In this document: positions 26,473-35,449 of the stretch, piece by piece
Layout of the letters: each line of letters begins with the position of its first letter
Position numbering within the stretch: position 1 is the stretch's first letter
Origin: Robertmurraya dakarensis
GTDB taxonomy: Bacteria > Bacillota > Bacilli > Bacillales > Cytobacillaceae
Length of the DNA: 64,000 nucleotides
Direction: 5' to 3'
Assembly (NCBI RefSeq): GCF_900156875.1
Contig: NZ_LT707409.1
Location: 3,307,435 to 3,371,434, forward strand
Made by a program: the position numbers and the translations under genes
Notes under the pieces: generated by a model
Told to the model about the DNA's origin: nothing
The model's input: the letters and a program-made list of their open reading frames with translations, nothing else
Database searches by the model: none

Positions 26473-28830
26473 ATGCTATCTGGATTAAAGAAGCTTATTG
26501 GCGACAAACAAGATCGAAAAATTAAGCAATACTACAAGCAAGTCGAGAAAATTAATAGTCTTGAGGCTGAAATTGAAAAGCTTTCAAATCAAGAGCTGCG
26601 AGATAAAACGAACTATTTTAAAGAACAGTTAGCAAACGGAAAAACAATTGTTGATATACTGCCTGAAGCCTTTGCGGTCGTCCGTGAAGCATCAAAGCGC
26701 ATTACGGGAATGCGCCATTTTGACGTTCAGCTGATTGGCGGAATGGTGCTGACCGAAGGAAGCATTGCGGAAATGCCCACGGGAGAAGGAAAAACGCTTG
26801 TTGCTTCCCTCCCGAGTTATTTGCGTGCACTAGAGGGAAAAGGTGTTCACGTTATTACCGTCAATGAATATCTAGCACGCCGTGACCGAGAGCTGATCGG
26901 GCAAATTCATGAATTTCTTGGCTTAACGGTTGGTTTGAACCTTCCGATGATGCAGCCTGAACAGAAAAAGCTATCCTATGAAGCGGATATTACATACGGA
27001 GTCGGAACGGAATTTGGCTTCGATAATCTCCGCGACAATATGGTGTATGAAACAAAGCAGCGCGTGCAGCGACCGTATCATTATGCGATTATTGATGAAG
27101 TTGACAGCGTGCTGATTGACGAAGCGAAGACACCATTGATTATTGCTGGTAAAACAGGTGTCAGCTCCGAGCTCAGCTACTTATGTGCTAGAGTTGTGAA
27201 AACTTTTAAAGAAGATGAAGATTTTCTATTCGATTTGGAAACAAAGACGACGAACCTTACTGATGAAGGAATTGTCAAAATCGAACGCGGCTTTGATATC
27301 GATAACCTCTATGATTTAGAGCATCAGACTCTCTATCATTATGTGATTCAGGCTTTGCGCGCCCGCGTGATGTTTGAACGCGATGTCGATTATATCGTCA
27401 AGGATGGGAAAATTCTCTTAATTGATATGTTTACAGGCCGTCCAATGGAAGGTCGTACTTTGAGCAACGGTCTCCACCAGGCGATTGAAGCAAAAGAAGG
27501 ACTGCATGTAACAGAAGAGAACAAGACACAGGCAGCGATTACGATTCAGAACTATTTCCGCTTGTATCCTGTGCTGTCCGGCATGACTGGTACAGCAAAG
27601 ACAGAGGAAAAAGAGTTCCAGGAAATCTACGGCATGCAGGTTGTGCAGATTCCAACGAATAAACCGAGAGCACGCGTTGATTCACCGGACCGTGTCTATG
27701 ATACAGCTGAGCATAAATATTCTGCTGTTGCAAAAAGAGTGAAGGAACTGCATGCAGAAGGACGCCCCGTCTTAATTGGAACTACGTCCATTCTTCAATC
27801 TGAAAAAGTAGCTGCGGTTTTAAGGGCAGAAGAATTGAGCTTTGAGCTGTTGAACGCGAAAACGATTGAACAGGAAATTCAATTAATCTCCCTTGCTGGT
27901 CAAAAAGGACGGATTACTGTTGCGACAAACATGGCGGGCCGTGGTACCGATATCATGCTTGGTGAAGGTGTCGCTGAACTTGGCGGATTGTATGTCATCG
28001 GGACAGAACGTCATGAATCACGCCGCATTGATAACCAGTTAAAAGGACGTTCCGGTCGTCAAGGTGACCCTGGTACAACTGAATTCTTTATTTCGATTGA
28101 AGATGACATGATTAAGCGCTTTGCCAGCGATGATGTCGAGAAGTTCAAGAAATCGATGAAAACTGATGATACCGGGAAGATTTTGAATAAAAACATCCAC
28201 GAGTTTGTCGATCGTGTTCAGCGTATTTGTGAAGGAGCGAACTTCTCAATCCGCGAATACAACCTGAAGCTGGATGATGTCTTAAATGTTCAGCGTAATA
28301 CTGTTTACGAGCTGCGCAACAAGGTTTTAGAAAGTGATGATTTAATTCCACTTCTCAAGTCGTCGATTGAGTCTTATGTCAAAGAGGAAATTCACCATTG
28401 CTGCCCAGAAGATGTCGATACTTCTAAATGGAAGATTGATCGCCTGCAGAAGAATATCTCGGAAATCCTGCCTTCTGGAAAAATCGAACTTCGTAAAGAT
28501 GTGTTGGATAAGAGTGAGTTGACTGATCCGATCTATGAAGCGGTGAATGCTTATCTTCCATTATTAGATGAGTATCAAGACAAACCGGAAATCGGCGAGG
28601 CGATTCAAAGATTCCTTCTATCTGTGGTAGACTACCATTGGCTCCGACATATCGATGCGATGGACCGCTTAAAAGAAGGTGTCGGACTGCGAAGCTACAG
28701 CCAGGAAGACCCAATGCGTCAATATGCTCGTGAAGCGTTGGAGCTATTTACACAAATGTACTTTGTGCTTGAGATGGATATTAGTAAGCAGACGGCGAGT
28801 TTAGTTCAAGCTTTAGAGAATAGGAAATAA
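26473..28830 (+). CDS. secA2: Accessory Sec translocase ATPase SecA2
   Basis: The ATG at 26473 (MLSGLKKLIGDKQ) is chosen because AAGGAGAG lies 6 bases before it; the open frame reaches back to 26386 without a ribosome site. The 785-residue product has the SecA order: DEAD motor with MPTGEGKTLV (Walker A), the preprotein-binding part, IIDEVDSVLIDEA (Walker B), MAGRGTDIML and GRSGRQGDPG in the second motor half. It ends soon after the scaffold region (ALENRK) and lacks the Cys-rich zinc tail of housekeeping SecA. Length and neighbours match the accessory SecA2 of B. anthracis, which exports S-layer proteins. slaP follows on the same strand after 105 bases. Confidence 0.93.
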   Translation: MLSGLKKLIGDKQDRKIKQYYKQVEKINSLEAEIEKLSNQELRDKTNYFKEQLANGKTIVDILPEAFAVVREASKRITGMRHFDVQLIGGMVLTEGSIAEMPTGEGKTLVASLPSYLRALEGKGVHVITVNEYLARRDRELIGQIHEFLGLTVGLNLPMMQPEQKKLSYEADITYGVGTEFGFDNLRDNMVYETKQRVQRPYHYAIIDEVDSVLIDEAKTPLIIAGKTGVSSELSYLCARVVKTFKEDEDFLFDLETKTTNLTDEGIVKIERGFDIDNLYDLEHQTLYHYVIQALRARVMFERDVDYIVKDGKILLIDMFTGRPMEGRTLSNGLHQAIEAKEGLHVTEENKTQAAITIQNYFRLYPVLSGMTGTAKTEEKEFQEIYGMQVVQIPTNKPRARVDSPDRVYDTAEHKYSAVAKRVKELHAEGRPVLIGTTSILQSEKVAAVLRAEELSFELLNAKTIEQEIQLISLAGQKGRITVATNMAGRGTDIMLGEGVAELGGLYVIGTERHESRRIDNQLKGRSGRQGDPGTTEFFISIEDDMIKRFASDDVEKFKKSMKTDDTGKILNKNIHEFVDRVQRICEGANFSIREYNLKLDDVLNVQRNTVYELRNKVLESDDLIPLLKSSIESYVKEEIHHCCPEDVDTSKWKIDRLQKNISEILPSGKIELRKDVLDKSELTDPIYEAVNAYLPLLDEYQDKPEIGEAIQRFLLSVVDYHWLRHIDAMDRLKEGVGLRSYSQEDPMRQYAREALELFTQMYFVLEMDISKQTASLVQALENRK

Positions 28831-28876
28831 GCTTTACAAGCAGGACCGTTTTGCGTTTCAATTAGAGGGAAGCTTT

Positions 28877-28909
28877 GCCTTGCTAATCAACCTAGCCAAT
28901 AGGCAAGGC
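28877..28909 (+). terminator. Hairpin between secA2 and slaP
   Basis: GCCTTGC (28877-28883) pairs with GCAAGGC (28903-28909), followed by TTCTTTC. The U tract is poor, so some transcripts probably read on into slaP. Confidence 0.5.
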
Positions 28910-28935
28910 TTCTTTCACATGATGGAGGTTTTTAT

Positions 28936-29838
28936 ATGTTCAATCTTTTTAAAAGAAATAAAAATGTTGGAAAACAAGGTGCAGACAGTACAGTAGATTC
29001 AAAGGAATTATTCGGCGGCGAGGACTCCAGTCAGGAAAAGATTGTTAAAACAACCTTATCACTGCCGCCTAACGGAAAGTTAAAACCAGAAGATCGCTAC
29101 TACTTTCAGTTTTTAAACAATGAACTGCCCCCTTTAAAGCAAAATCAGATTTCATTATCTGGAGTGGAGCTGAAGGTCGATGATGATAGCGGAAAAGTGT
29201 TCGTTACTGCGTTCGTACGCAACAGTCTGGCAAGAGGCATTCGCCTTGAAAAAGAAACAACGTTGCTTTTATTAGGCCCGAATGACGAAAGAATTGCGCG
29301 CCAACAGTTTGATTTAACCAAAATTGGAGAAATTCCCGCTGAAAGCAGCCGTCCGTGGTATTTTATTTTTGAAGAAAAAAATGTCTTGATCAAAGAGATT
29401 CCACAGACTGATTGGAAGCTGGCGTTTGAATTAAAGAAAGCAAAAGGGCCGCATGCCCTTGATTTAGAGGAAAGCTGGGAGAAATCGCTGGCTGACCAGG
29501 ATAAAGAAAAGCTGGAAAACCTCGTGAAGTCAATGACACCGCCTAAGGCTGGTGAAGTGAATTTCATGGGTGTACAAGCTCGTGTTGCTGATGATGGCGG
29601 TTTGCATGTTACTCTGTTGATCCGTAACGGCAGTGAAAAGAACCTTACTTTGCAGCAGCTGCCATTGACAGTGGAAGATGCGTCAGGTGACGTTATCGCT
29701 AAGGGTGGCTTTAAACTTGAGGATTTAGAGGTTAAAGCCAATACTAGCAAGCCTTGGACGTTTATTTTCCCGAAGGAGCTTGTGTTGAAGGAAGAGTTGG
29801 ATTTAAGTAAGTGGAAGGCTTATCCTCCGCAGAAATAA
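28936..29838 (+). CDS. slaP: Accessory Sec system S-layer assembly protein SlaP
   Basis: The 300-residue protein begins MFNLFKRNKNVGKQ, without a signal peptide. It has two copies of one domain: about 55-160 (FQFLNNELPPLKQNQISLSG, FVTAFVRN, RPWYFIFEE) and about 185-298 (MTPPKAGEVNFMGVQ, HVTLLIRNG, KPWTFIFPK). This duplicated domain next to secA2 is the mark of the B. anthracis SlaP type, a cytoplasmic partner that helps SecA2 export S-layer proteins. A good AGG ribosome site (GATGGAGG) precedes the ATG. A terminator follows directly, so secA2-slaP form the accessory Sec unit. The name relies on remembered family features and gene order. Confidence 0.85.
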   Translation: MFNLFKRNKNVGKQGADSTVDSKELFGGEDSSQEKIVKTTLSLPPNGKLKPEDRYYFQFLNNELPPLKQNQISLSGVELKVDDDSGKVFVTAFVRNSLARGIRLEKETTLLLLGPNDERIARQQFDLTKIGEIPAESSRPWYFIFEEKNVLIKEIPQTDWKLAFELKKAKGPHALDLEESWEKSLADQDKEKLENLVKSMTPPKAGEVNFMGVQARVADDGGLHVTLLIRNGSEKNLTLQQLPLTVEDASGDVIAKGGFKLEDLEVKANTSKPWTFIFPKELVLKEELDLSKWKAYPPQK

Positions 29839-29846
29839 AGTTGATG

Positions 29847-29873
29847 GCACCGCTTGTTGGCGGTGCTTTTTTA
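29847..29873 (+). terminator. Terminator of slaP
   Basis: GCACCGC (29847-29853) pairs with GCGGTGC (29860-29866), followed by TTTTTTAG. Confidence 0.9.
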
Positions 29874-29938
29874 GTCTTTCTACCAAAATTGGTAATCAAT
29901 CTTTTGGCGGTGGTGCTTCAACTAGCTTCTGCTCAATT

Positions 29939-30130
29939 CTATTGGACCGGTTTTGCTTATTTTCACTCATATGCGGCCTTTAGAATTCTTCTAATGGACC
30001 TAGTTTGCCCTTCCGCACCTTCTTCGGGACTTTAGATTAATTCTATGAGACCAAATCCTATAGGAGCCACCTATTTCGGACCATGAGCACTCGCTCAGCC
30101 TACGCTTTCTACCTAGGCCCTCAGCTCAAA
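29939..30130. repeat. 52 nt hairpin repeat, array 2
   Basis: Three units of exactly 52 nt start at 29939 (CTATTGGACC), 29991 (CTAATGGACC) and 30043 (CTATGAGACC). A fourth is badly decayed to about 30130. The second half of each unit carries GCGGCCTTTAGA, CGGGACTTTAGA or CGGACCATGAG. The units match arrays 1 and 3. It lies between the convergent slaP and polymerase genes; nothing codes in 29874-30382. Confidence 0.8.
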
Positions 30131-30214
30131 TCTACCTACGACTCTCTGCCCCCTACGGTTTGCCCATAAAAAGAAAAAAAGATGCCCACGTCAACCAACG
30201 CGAACACCGAAAAA

Positions 30215-30250
30215 TGAGAAAACACCTATCAATTGATAGGTGCAGTCTCA
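30215..30250 (-). terminator. Palindromic hairpin downstream of the polymerase gene
   Basis: CACCTATC-AATT-GATAGGTG (30223-30242) is a perfect 20-base palindrome inside TGAGA (30215-30219)/TCTCA (30246-30250). On the minus strand a long T-rich run appears only 35-50 bases further on. It may end the polymerase operon, but the distance to the stop (130 bases) is large. Confidence 0.45.
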
Positions 30251-30382
30251 TGGGCTACCAACCGAGATATTTATATCAGAAGCAGAAGGAAATAAATCTC
30301 TCTGTTAACTACATTCTACCACTATTGCTCTTTTATCTCAATCAAATAATTACGAAAATGTACCTTTGTTACCAAATATTTC

Positions 30383-31648
30383 TTAAGTATTTTGTAATGG
30401 CTTTTTTTCGATACTGGTTGAGACGATCGCATAGGCGATCATGAGCAAGAATACTAAGTCTAATAGTCCTGTGTGCAGTGAAAGAACAAAGATCGTTGTG
30501 ACGAAGGCATAGCCGACGGTTTGATAGGATTTAATGCCCGTACGCTGTACTTGGTTATACAGCATGCCAATGATCAATCCATATAGGGCAAATCCAATGA
30601 TAATCGCGATGTATCCGGCTTCTACATAAAGCTGGCCAAGATATGTAGGCGTCGTCGTCCGGCCTGGTCTTGTAATATACTTCCCTTCATCGACACTCAA
30701 GGAGTTCACCATTTCGGTCACTTGCATCCGTGGTGACAGCTGCTCACCCGGCAGTACCGTTGTAAAAATACCAGAATGCAATCTTCCATACATATAGCCA
30801 TGTTCATCTGTGTATTCGATTAGCTTACTTAACACAATATGACCAGTAACCATTTCAGAGTTTAATGCTCTCACCCATTTAGGTGTGGCATTAATTTTAC
30901 GCTGAATCTTAAGATTCTCATCAAGATCTTCCTCAGTTAGCTCCACATCTGGACCTTCTCTAGAGTTATGTTTCTCTGTTGGATCCTCCGAAATAATGCG
31001 GATGAAGCCGAACAGCGAGAACAGGATTCCAAGTATTACGAGGACACTAAGAAACCACGTAAGCTTAATTCTCTTAATAATATAATGAAAGACGATAAAT
31101 GACGTAAAGAACATCACCATGATCGGCGTTCTGTAGCCCATTAGGATAAAGAGCACAAACACGACCATCAAGATTCCGCCGTAAGTCAGCTTCTTTTTCG
31201 TCGTTAATTCTTTTTCTTTTAAAATCTGATGACATAGTAAAAAGATTACCGAAAACCATAAGAATGAACTTAAGAAGTTCAATTTCGGATCGAGGTTTCG
31301 GCGGACTGATTCATCGAGAATCCCTACTTGTCCTGTAAATAACATGATTAAATAGGCAACTAAGCCGATAGCTCCTAATAGATAGAGGAACCAAATCGTT
31401 TTCCCTCTTAAAAAGCCTAAGCCAAACGAAGGAAATGTCCACTGCTTTTTATCCGTAATGTACACCGCCGCGTAATACGCTGCCAATCCAAGCAGGACAG
31501 CGAGGAAGACATTGCGGTTGACATCAAAGTACTCAAAGCGGCTGAAGTCGAAAAGACTGATAAAGAAATATAAGACCAGCACAAACGGTAGAAAAAAGTA
31601 TGGTGAAAATGTATCAATACGATTAATTTTTTGAATGAAATTTTTCAT
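30383..31648 (-). CDS. Wzy-like polysaccharide polymerase
   Basis: The 421-residue protein has about ten hydrophobic segments, starting with FFLPFVLVLYFFISLF, and a large outside loop at about 225-345 (EGPDVELTEEDLDEN ... PGRTTTPTYLGQLY). This fits the O-antigen/oligosaccharide repeat-unit polymerase fold, where the loop holds catalytic residues. The late motif TPTYLGQLYVEAGYIAIIIG is typical of such polymerases. It is the last gene of a minus-strand operon after the flippase (12 bases). It should link lipid-carried repeat units into a wall polysaccharide on the outer face of the membrane. The exact polymer is inferred from neighbours. AGAGGAT before the ATG supports the start. Confidence 0.8.
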   Translation of the reverse strand: MKNFIQKINRIDTFSPYFFLPFVLVLYFFISLFDFSRFEYFDVNRNVFLAVLLGLAAYYAAVYITDKKQWTFPSFGLGFLRGKTIWFLYLLGAIGLVAYLIMLFTGQVGILDESVRRNLDPKLNFLSSFLWFSVIFLLCHQILKEKELTTKKKLTYGGILMVVFVLFILMGYRTPIMVMFFTSFIVFHYIIKRIKLTWFLSVLVILGILFSLFGFIRIISEDPTEKHNSREGPDVELTEEDLDENLKIQRKINATPKWVRALNSEMVTGHIVLSKLIEYTDEHGYMYGRLHSGIFTTVLPGEQLSPRMQVTEMVNSLSVDEGKYITRPGRTTTPTYLGQLYVEAGYIAIIIGFALYGLIIGMLYNQVQRTGIKSYQTVGYAFVTTIFVLSLHTGLLDLVFLLMIAYAIVSTSIEKKPLQNT

Positions 31649-31660
31649 ATTCCTGATCCT

Positions 31661-33187
31661 CTAGGTAGAAGACTTTGCTTTCCCTCCCCTTGCAAGAAGC
31701 TGGGTCATTGATGTTGTTTTTAGTATATACAGACCCGCGAAATATACGACGGCCCCCGTGATGATCATGATTGCTAAATAGAGGATGTCTCCCAGTAACG
31801 CTGGAGAAATAACCTTTCCTAGACCCCATAAAGCAAGGAACATCAGCGCTGTCGCTGTTATCATTTTGATGTATTCTTTTCCAATGTATTTAAGATTAAA
31901 ACCGTTGAAAATTTTATATAGCGTTGAAAAAGTAATAACGGAATAAATCATGCCGACTACCGACGTTGATAGCGCCAAACCTGCCGGCCCCATGATATTC
32001 GATAGAATCCAGTTGGAAATCACGTTAACGACAACGGAAATCATTCCGATTCTCATCATATAGTGACCTTTGTCTAATGTATAAAAACCTTTGGCAACTA
32101 CGGCTTGTATGCTGTAAAAGAAGACAGAACCGATATAAAATATCGCGTATTGTGTCGTCAGCGCCGTTGCACTTTCGGTGAACGCTCCTCTTTCATACGT
32201 TAAACGAACGATTGATTCCATTAAAATCAGCATGCCAATCACAGTTGGAGCCAGGAACATAAACATATATGAAAGTCCCCGTTCCATTCCAAGCTTAAAG
32301 CTTTGGTGATCACCATCTGACTTTGCTTTTGCCAGTAAAGGATAGACAATCGTTGCAATCGTCACCCCAAAAATCGCCTGCGGGATGTTCACCAGCCTGA
32401 AGGCGTAATTTAAGTTAGAGACGACCCCTTCCCCCATTCCAGATGCAAATATCTGGTTGACGGCAAGGTTGATTTGCCCGACCGCAATCGTGAGGCCGAC
32501 CGGAATAAAGATCCAATAAAAGGACTTAATCTCCTGCCAGTCCATCTTTTGCGTCCATGCCATCATTTTTCCAGGCTTCAAGACAACTAGCTTCAGTAAA
32601 AATGAAAAAAGTGTCCCGACAAAATACCCGATCGGCACCGCATAAATGCTTAACGTTTTATGAAAGATAATCGCAAATAAAATCGTCGTTAGAACGACAA
32701 TGGTTTGTGAAAAGGTGGAGAATGAGAATTTTTTTTGCGAATCAAAATAACCCTCGTATACGGCATTTACCCCAACTAAGCTGATTGACAAGAAGTAAAT
32801 CGCTGCCGTCCAGGCTGCTATCATCATGCCTTGCTCGAATTTGGCAAAGTCCGGATAAAGCATCCCTACCAGCCATGGTGATGCGGCCGCTCCCACAATT
32901 GACACAGCAAGTGAAATCCAGAAGGTCCCCTTCACAATATTCGTTAAATGCGAGAAGCCTTTCCCCAATTTGTCATATTTGAAATAACTGGGCAGAAACG
33001 CATCCTTCATTCCCGTCAGCATAAACAGGACGATCGCATTCGGAATGACCATGGAGGCGAAGTAGGCGTCGGCCATATAGGAGTCGCCATACAAACCGGA
33101 AATGACAATGTCGCGGATCATGCTCGAAAATTTCAAAAAGAAGGTAGACAGCAAAAATAATATGCTGGCCAATCGTAATTTTGACAT
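31661..33187 (-). CDS. MurJ/Wzx-like lipid-linked oligosaccharide flippase
   Basis: The 508-residue membrane protein has about 14 membrane segments and the MurJ/MVF pattern: FLLSTFFLKFSSMIRDIVIS at the start, YFASMVIPNAIVLFML, SYMFMFLAPTVIGMLIL and ALSTSVVGMIYSVITF. MurJ family members turn lipid-linked sugars across the membrane. Its place between the transferase (15 bases upstream) and the polymerase (12 bases downstream) indicates a polymer-specific flippase rather than the cell's main lipid II flippase. AGGA sites precede the ATG. No truncation is seen. Confidence 0.85.
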   Translation of the reverse strand: MSKLRLASILFLLSTFFLKFSSMIRDIVISGLYGDSYMADAYFASMVIPNAIVLFMLTGMKDAFLPSYFKYDKLGKGFSHLTNIVKGTFWISLAVSIVGAAASPWLVGMLYPDFAKFEQGMMIAAWTAAIYFLSISLVGVNAVYEGYFDSQKKFSFSTFSQTIVVLTTILFAIIFHKTLSIYAVPIGYFVGTLFSFLLKLVVLKPGKMMAWTQKMDWQEIKSFYWIFIPVGLTIAVGQINLAVNQIFASGMGEGVVSNLNYAFRLVNIPQAIFGVTIATIVYPLLAKAKSDGDHQSFKLGMERGLSYMFMFLAPTVIGMLILMESIVRLTYERGAFTESATALTTQYAIFYIGSVFFYSIQAVVAKGFYTLDKGHYMMRIGMISVVVNVISNWILSNIMGPAGLALSTSVVGMIYSVITFSTLYKIFNGFNLKYIGKEYIKMITATALMFLALWGLGKVISPALLGDILYLAIMIITGAVVYFAGLYILKTTSMTQLLARGGKAKSST

Positions 33188-33202
33188 AGCGTGTCCTTCC
33201 TT

Positions 33203-33910
33203 CTATTTCTTTATTGCTTTTAAAATGAACTTTGGCAAGAGGAGTTGACGCTTCCATCTCCATGGTTCCTTCATTAAACGGTAGAACCATTCCAGTCCAA
33301 GCCTTTGGAATCCAGCAGGTGCCCGCTTAATATGGCCGGAAATCACATCAAATGAGCCCCCTACCCCTTGGTAAACTTTCGGGGCAAGCTGGTGCATATG
33401 ATCGACAATCCAATATTCCTGTGTCGGACTTCCTTTTGCGACAAAAATAATGTCCGGATTCGCATCATTGATGGTTTGCCTAATCAACGCATCATCCTTC
33501 ACGTACCCATCAAGAGTCCCGACAATTTGCAGACCAGGAAAGCGTTCTTCAAGCTTTTGCTTTGCCTCATCTGCGCGCCCCGGCTTTGCACCGTAAAGGA
33601 AGATCGTCTTGCGATTTTTCCAAGCAGCATCGCAAAGGGCGAGCATCATATCGATTCCCGTGACCCTTTTACGAATTTTTCCGCCTTTTAGCATCGATGC
33701 AATGATGACACCTATTCCATCTGGGATTTGATAATCGGCCTTATTTAAAAGCTCCTTTAAAGAGACGTCCTCCTGAGCCTTCATAATTTTCTCAGGATTG
33801 ATCGCCACGATAAAGGATTTTTTATTTTTTTCAATATCATTCATTAAAGACGAGGTGATTTGTTCGTATGTTTGATTACAGACATCTACCCCTAGAAAAT
33901 TCTCTTTCAT
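33203..33910 (-). CDS. WecG/TagA/CpsF family glycosyltransferase
   Basis: The 235-residue protein is full length for the family and has its signatures: FIVAINPEKIMKA, the catalytic Asp in YQIPDGIGVI, KRVTGIDMM, IFLYGAKPG, IIFVAKGSPTQEYWI and QGVGGSFDVISG-KRAP. TagA members add ManNAc, and WecG adds ManNAcA, to undecaprenyl-PP-GlcNAc. The gene follows wecC by 30 bases, which favours ManNAcA as donor sugar here, as in enterobacterial common antigen. The basic C-terminal tail (EPWRWKRQLLLPKFILKA) probably holds it on the membrane. It is the only glycosyltransferase in the operon. Confidence 0.88.
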   Translation of the reverse strand: MKENFLGVDVCNQTYEQITSSLMNDIEKNKKSFIVAINPEKIMKAQEDVSLKELLNKADYQIPDGIGVIIASMLKGGKIRKRVTGIDMMLALCDAAWKNRKTIFLYGAKPGRADEAKQKLEERFPGLQIVGTLDGYVKDDALIRQTINDANPDIIFVAKGSPTQEYWIVDHMHQLAPKVYQGVGGSFDVISGHIKRAPAGFQRLGLEWFYRLMKEPWRWKRQLLLPKFILKAIKK

Positions 33911-33940
33911 CTCATCACCTATTTTTGTGAGATCAGTTTT

Positions 33941-35218
33941 TTAGACGTTTTTGGAATCTCCAAGAACGGTTACTTCAAAGCCAGCATCTTCCCAGACATT
34001 ACGGACAATGCAATTTTTCGTATCAAACACATGCTTTGTACGAAGCATATCAGCGAAACCTTCTGGGTTCAGTGTCTTGAACTCATTATGATCAGTCAAG
34101 ACTAGCACAAGATCAGCGTGATTCACTGCTTCTTCGAGGCTTTGTGTTTGATGGGCAAGTTTGTTTTCTTTAATATGCGGATCGTAAGCTGTGTAATCAA
34201 GGCCAAGCTCTTCGATGTGCTTAATCACTTCAACGGAAGGACTTTCACGCATATCATCAATATTTGCTTTAAATGATAACCCAAGAACAGCCACACGGCC
34301 ATGGGAAATATTCTTTTTATCTAAAATTGATTTTGCCTTCAACGCTGTGTATTCCGGCATTGAATCATTTGTTCTTCTTGATTTATGAATAATCTTGGCA
34401 ACCTCTGGCTGTAATTCAACCAAGAACCATGGATCAACAGCGATACAATGTCCGCCGACTCCAGGACCAGGCGTATGAATATTCACGCGCGGATGGTAGT
34501 TCGCAAGCTTAATCGCTTCCCATACGTTGACACCAATGCTATCACAAATTTGCGCCAATTCATTTGCAAACGCAATGTTGACATCGCGGTAAGTATTTTC
34601 CATAACCTTAACAAGTTCAGCTGTTGTTGCATCTGTAAGGTGAATATTTCCTTTTACAAATGTTCTGTACAGTTCTTCTGTTAAGCGTGAAGATTCTTCG
34701 TTAATTCCGCCGACAATGCGGTCGTTGTTAACAAGCTCTTCGAACACTCTTCCTGGAATCACACGTTCCGGTGAGTGAGAAATATATAGATCGGTACCCA
34801 TTTCAAGGCCCGTTTCTTTTAAAACTGGAATCATAATATCTTCAACGGTTCTTGGCGGAACTGTTGATTCAAGGATGACTAGGTTTCCTTTTTTCACAAA
34901 TGGCACGATTGATTTTGTTGCATCGCGCACATAATCTAAATTAGCACTTTTATCAGGATTGATTGGGGATGGAACCGCAATAATGAAGACATCTGCCTCC
35001 ACCGGCTGCGTTGATACGGTGAAATTCCCGCTGTCAATCGCTGTATTTAAGCGGTCCTGAAGACCATTTTCTTCAATGTGAAGCTGCTTCTCCGCGATCA
35101 TTTTAACAGCTCTTTCATTGATATCTACTCCATGAACCGTCATTCCGTGATTCGCAAACATGACGGCTGTTGGCAATCCAATGTATCCAAGGCCAACCAC
35201 GCACAGTTTCTTTGTCAT
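33941..35218 (-). CDS. wecC: UDP-N-acetyl-D-mannosamine dehydrogenase
   Basis: The 425-residue protein has an N-terminal NAD fold (VVGLGYIGLPTAVMFA), the central dehydrogenase domain and a C-terminal UDP-binding domain (VAVLGLSFKANIDDMRESPS). The catalytic Cys lies in GPGVGGHCIAVDPWFL, the GGHC form typical of UDP-ManNAc/UDP-GlcNAc 6-dehydrogenases and distinct from the GGSC form of UDP-glucose dehydrogenase at 35450-36754. It oxidises UDP-ManNAc to UDP-ManNAcA with 2 NAD. It heads the operon wecC, transferase, flippase, polymerase. UDP-ManNAc itself must come from a mnaA gene outside the window. GAAAGGAAG precedes the ATG. Confidence 0.87.
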   Translation of the reverse strand: MTKKLCVVGLGYIGLPTAVMFANHGMTVHGVDINERAVKMIAEKQLHIEENGLQDRLNTAIDSGNFTVSTQPVEADVFIIAVPSPINPDKSANLDYVRDATKSIVPFVKKGNLVILESTVPPRTVEDIMIPVLKETGLEMGTDLYISHSPERVIPGRVFEELVNNDRIVGGINEESSRLTEELYRTFVKGNIHLTDATTAELVKVMENTYRDVNIAFANELAQICDSIGVNVWEAIKLANYHPRVNIHTPGPGVGGHCIAVDPWFLVELQPEVAKIIHKSRRTNDSMPEYTALKAKSILDKKNISHGRVAVLGLSFKANIDDMRESPSVEVIKHIEELGLDYTAYDPHIKENKLAHQTQSLEEAVNHADLVLVLTDHNEFKTLNPEGFADMLRTKHVFDTKNCIVRNVWEDAGFEVTVLGDSKNV

Positions 35219-35250
35219 AAGTATTTCTTCCTTTCATAGGCTGCCTTTTA

Positions 35251-35277
35251 GAAAAACTCGATTCTGTGGAAATCGAG
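35251..35277 (-). terminator. Terminator after ugd
   Basis: On the minus strand CTCGATT (35277-35271) pairs with AATCGAG (35263-35257), followed by TTTTTCT. It lies between ugd and wecC and suggests separate units. A 14-base palindrome, TTCTCTTAAGAGAA, is at 35283-35296. The rest of 35297-35449 holds no gene. Confidence 0.8.
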
Positions 35278-35449
35278 GACTTTTCTCTTAAGAGAAGTTA
35301 CACTTTCCTAAAGTACAAAAAATAACCTAAATGATATTATATCGAAAATTGTCTAATGATGATAGCTTTTCATGTATATATTTAGCATTCCAAAGATAAG
35401 ACGAAATTTGCATGGAATAAGTGACAACTGTTTCCTTCACTTCGCGCCC

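Noticed and set aside
29145-29750. 201-codon minus-strand frame
   Set aside because: It is antisense to slaP, whose domains are clear; the composition is that of a shadow frame.
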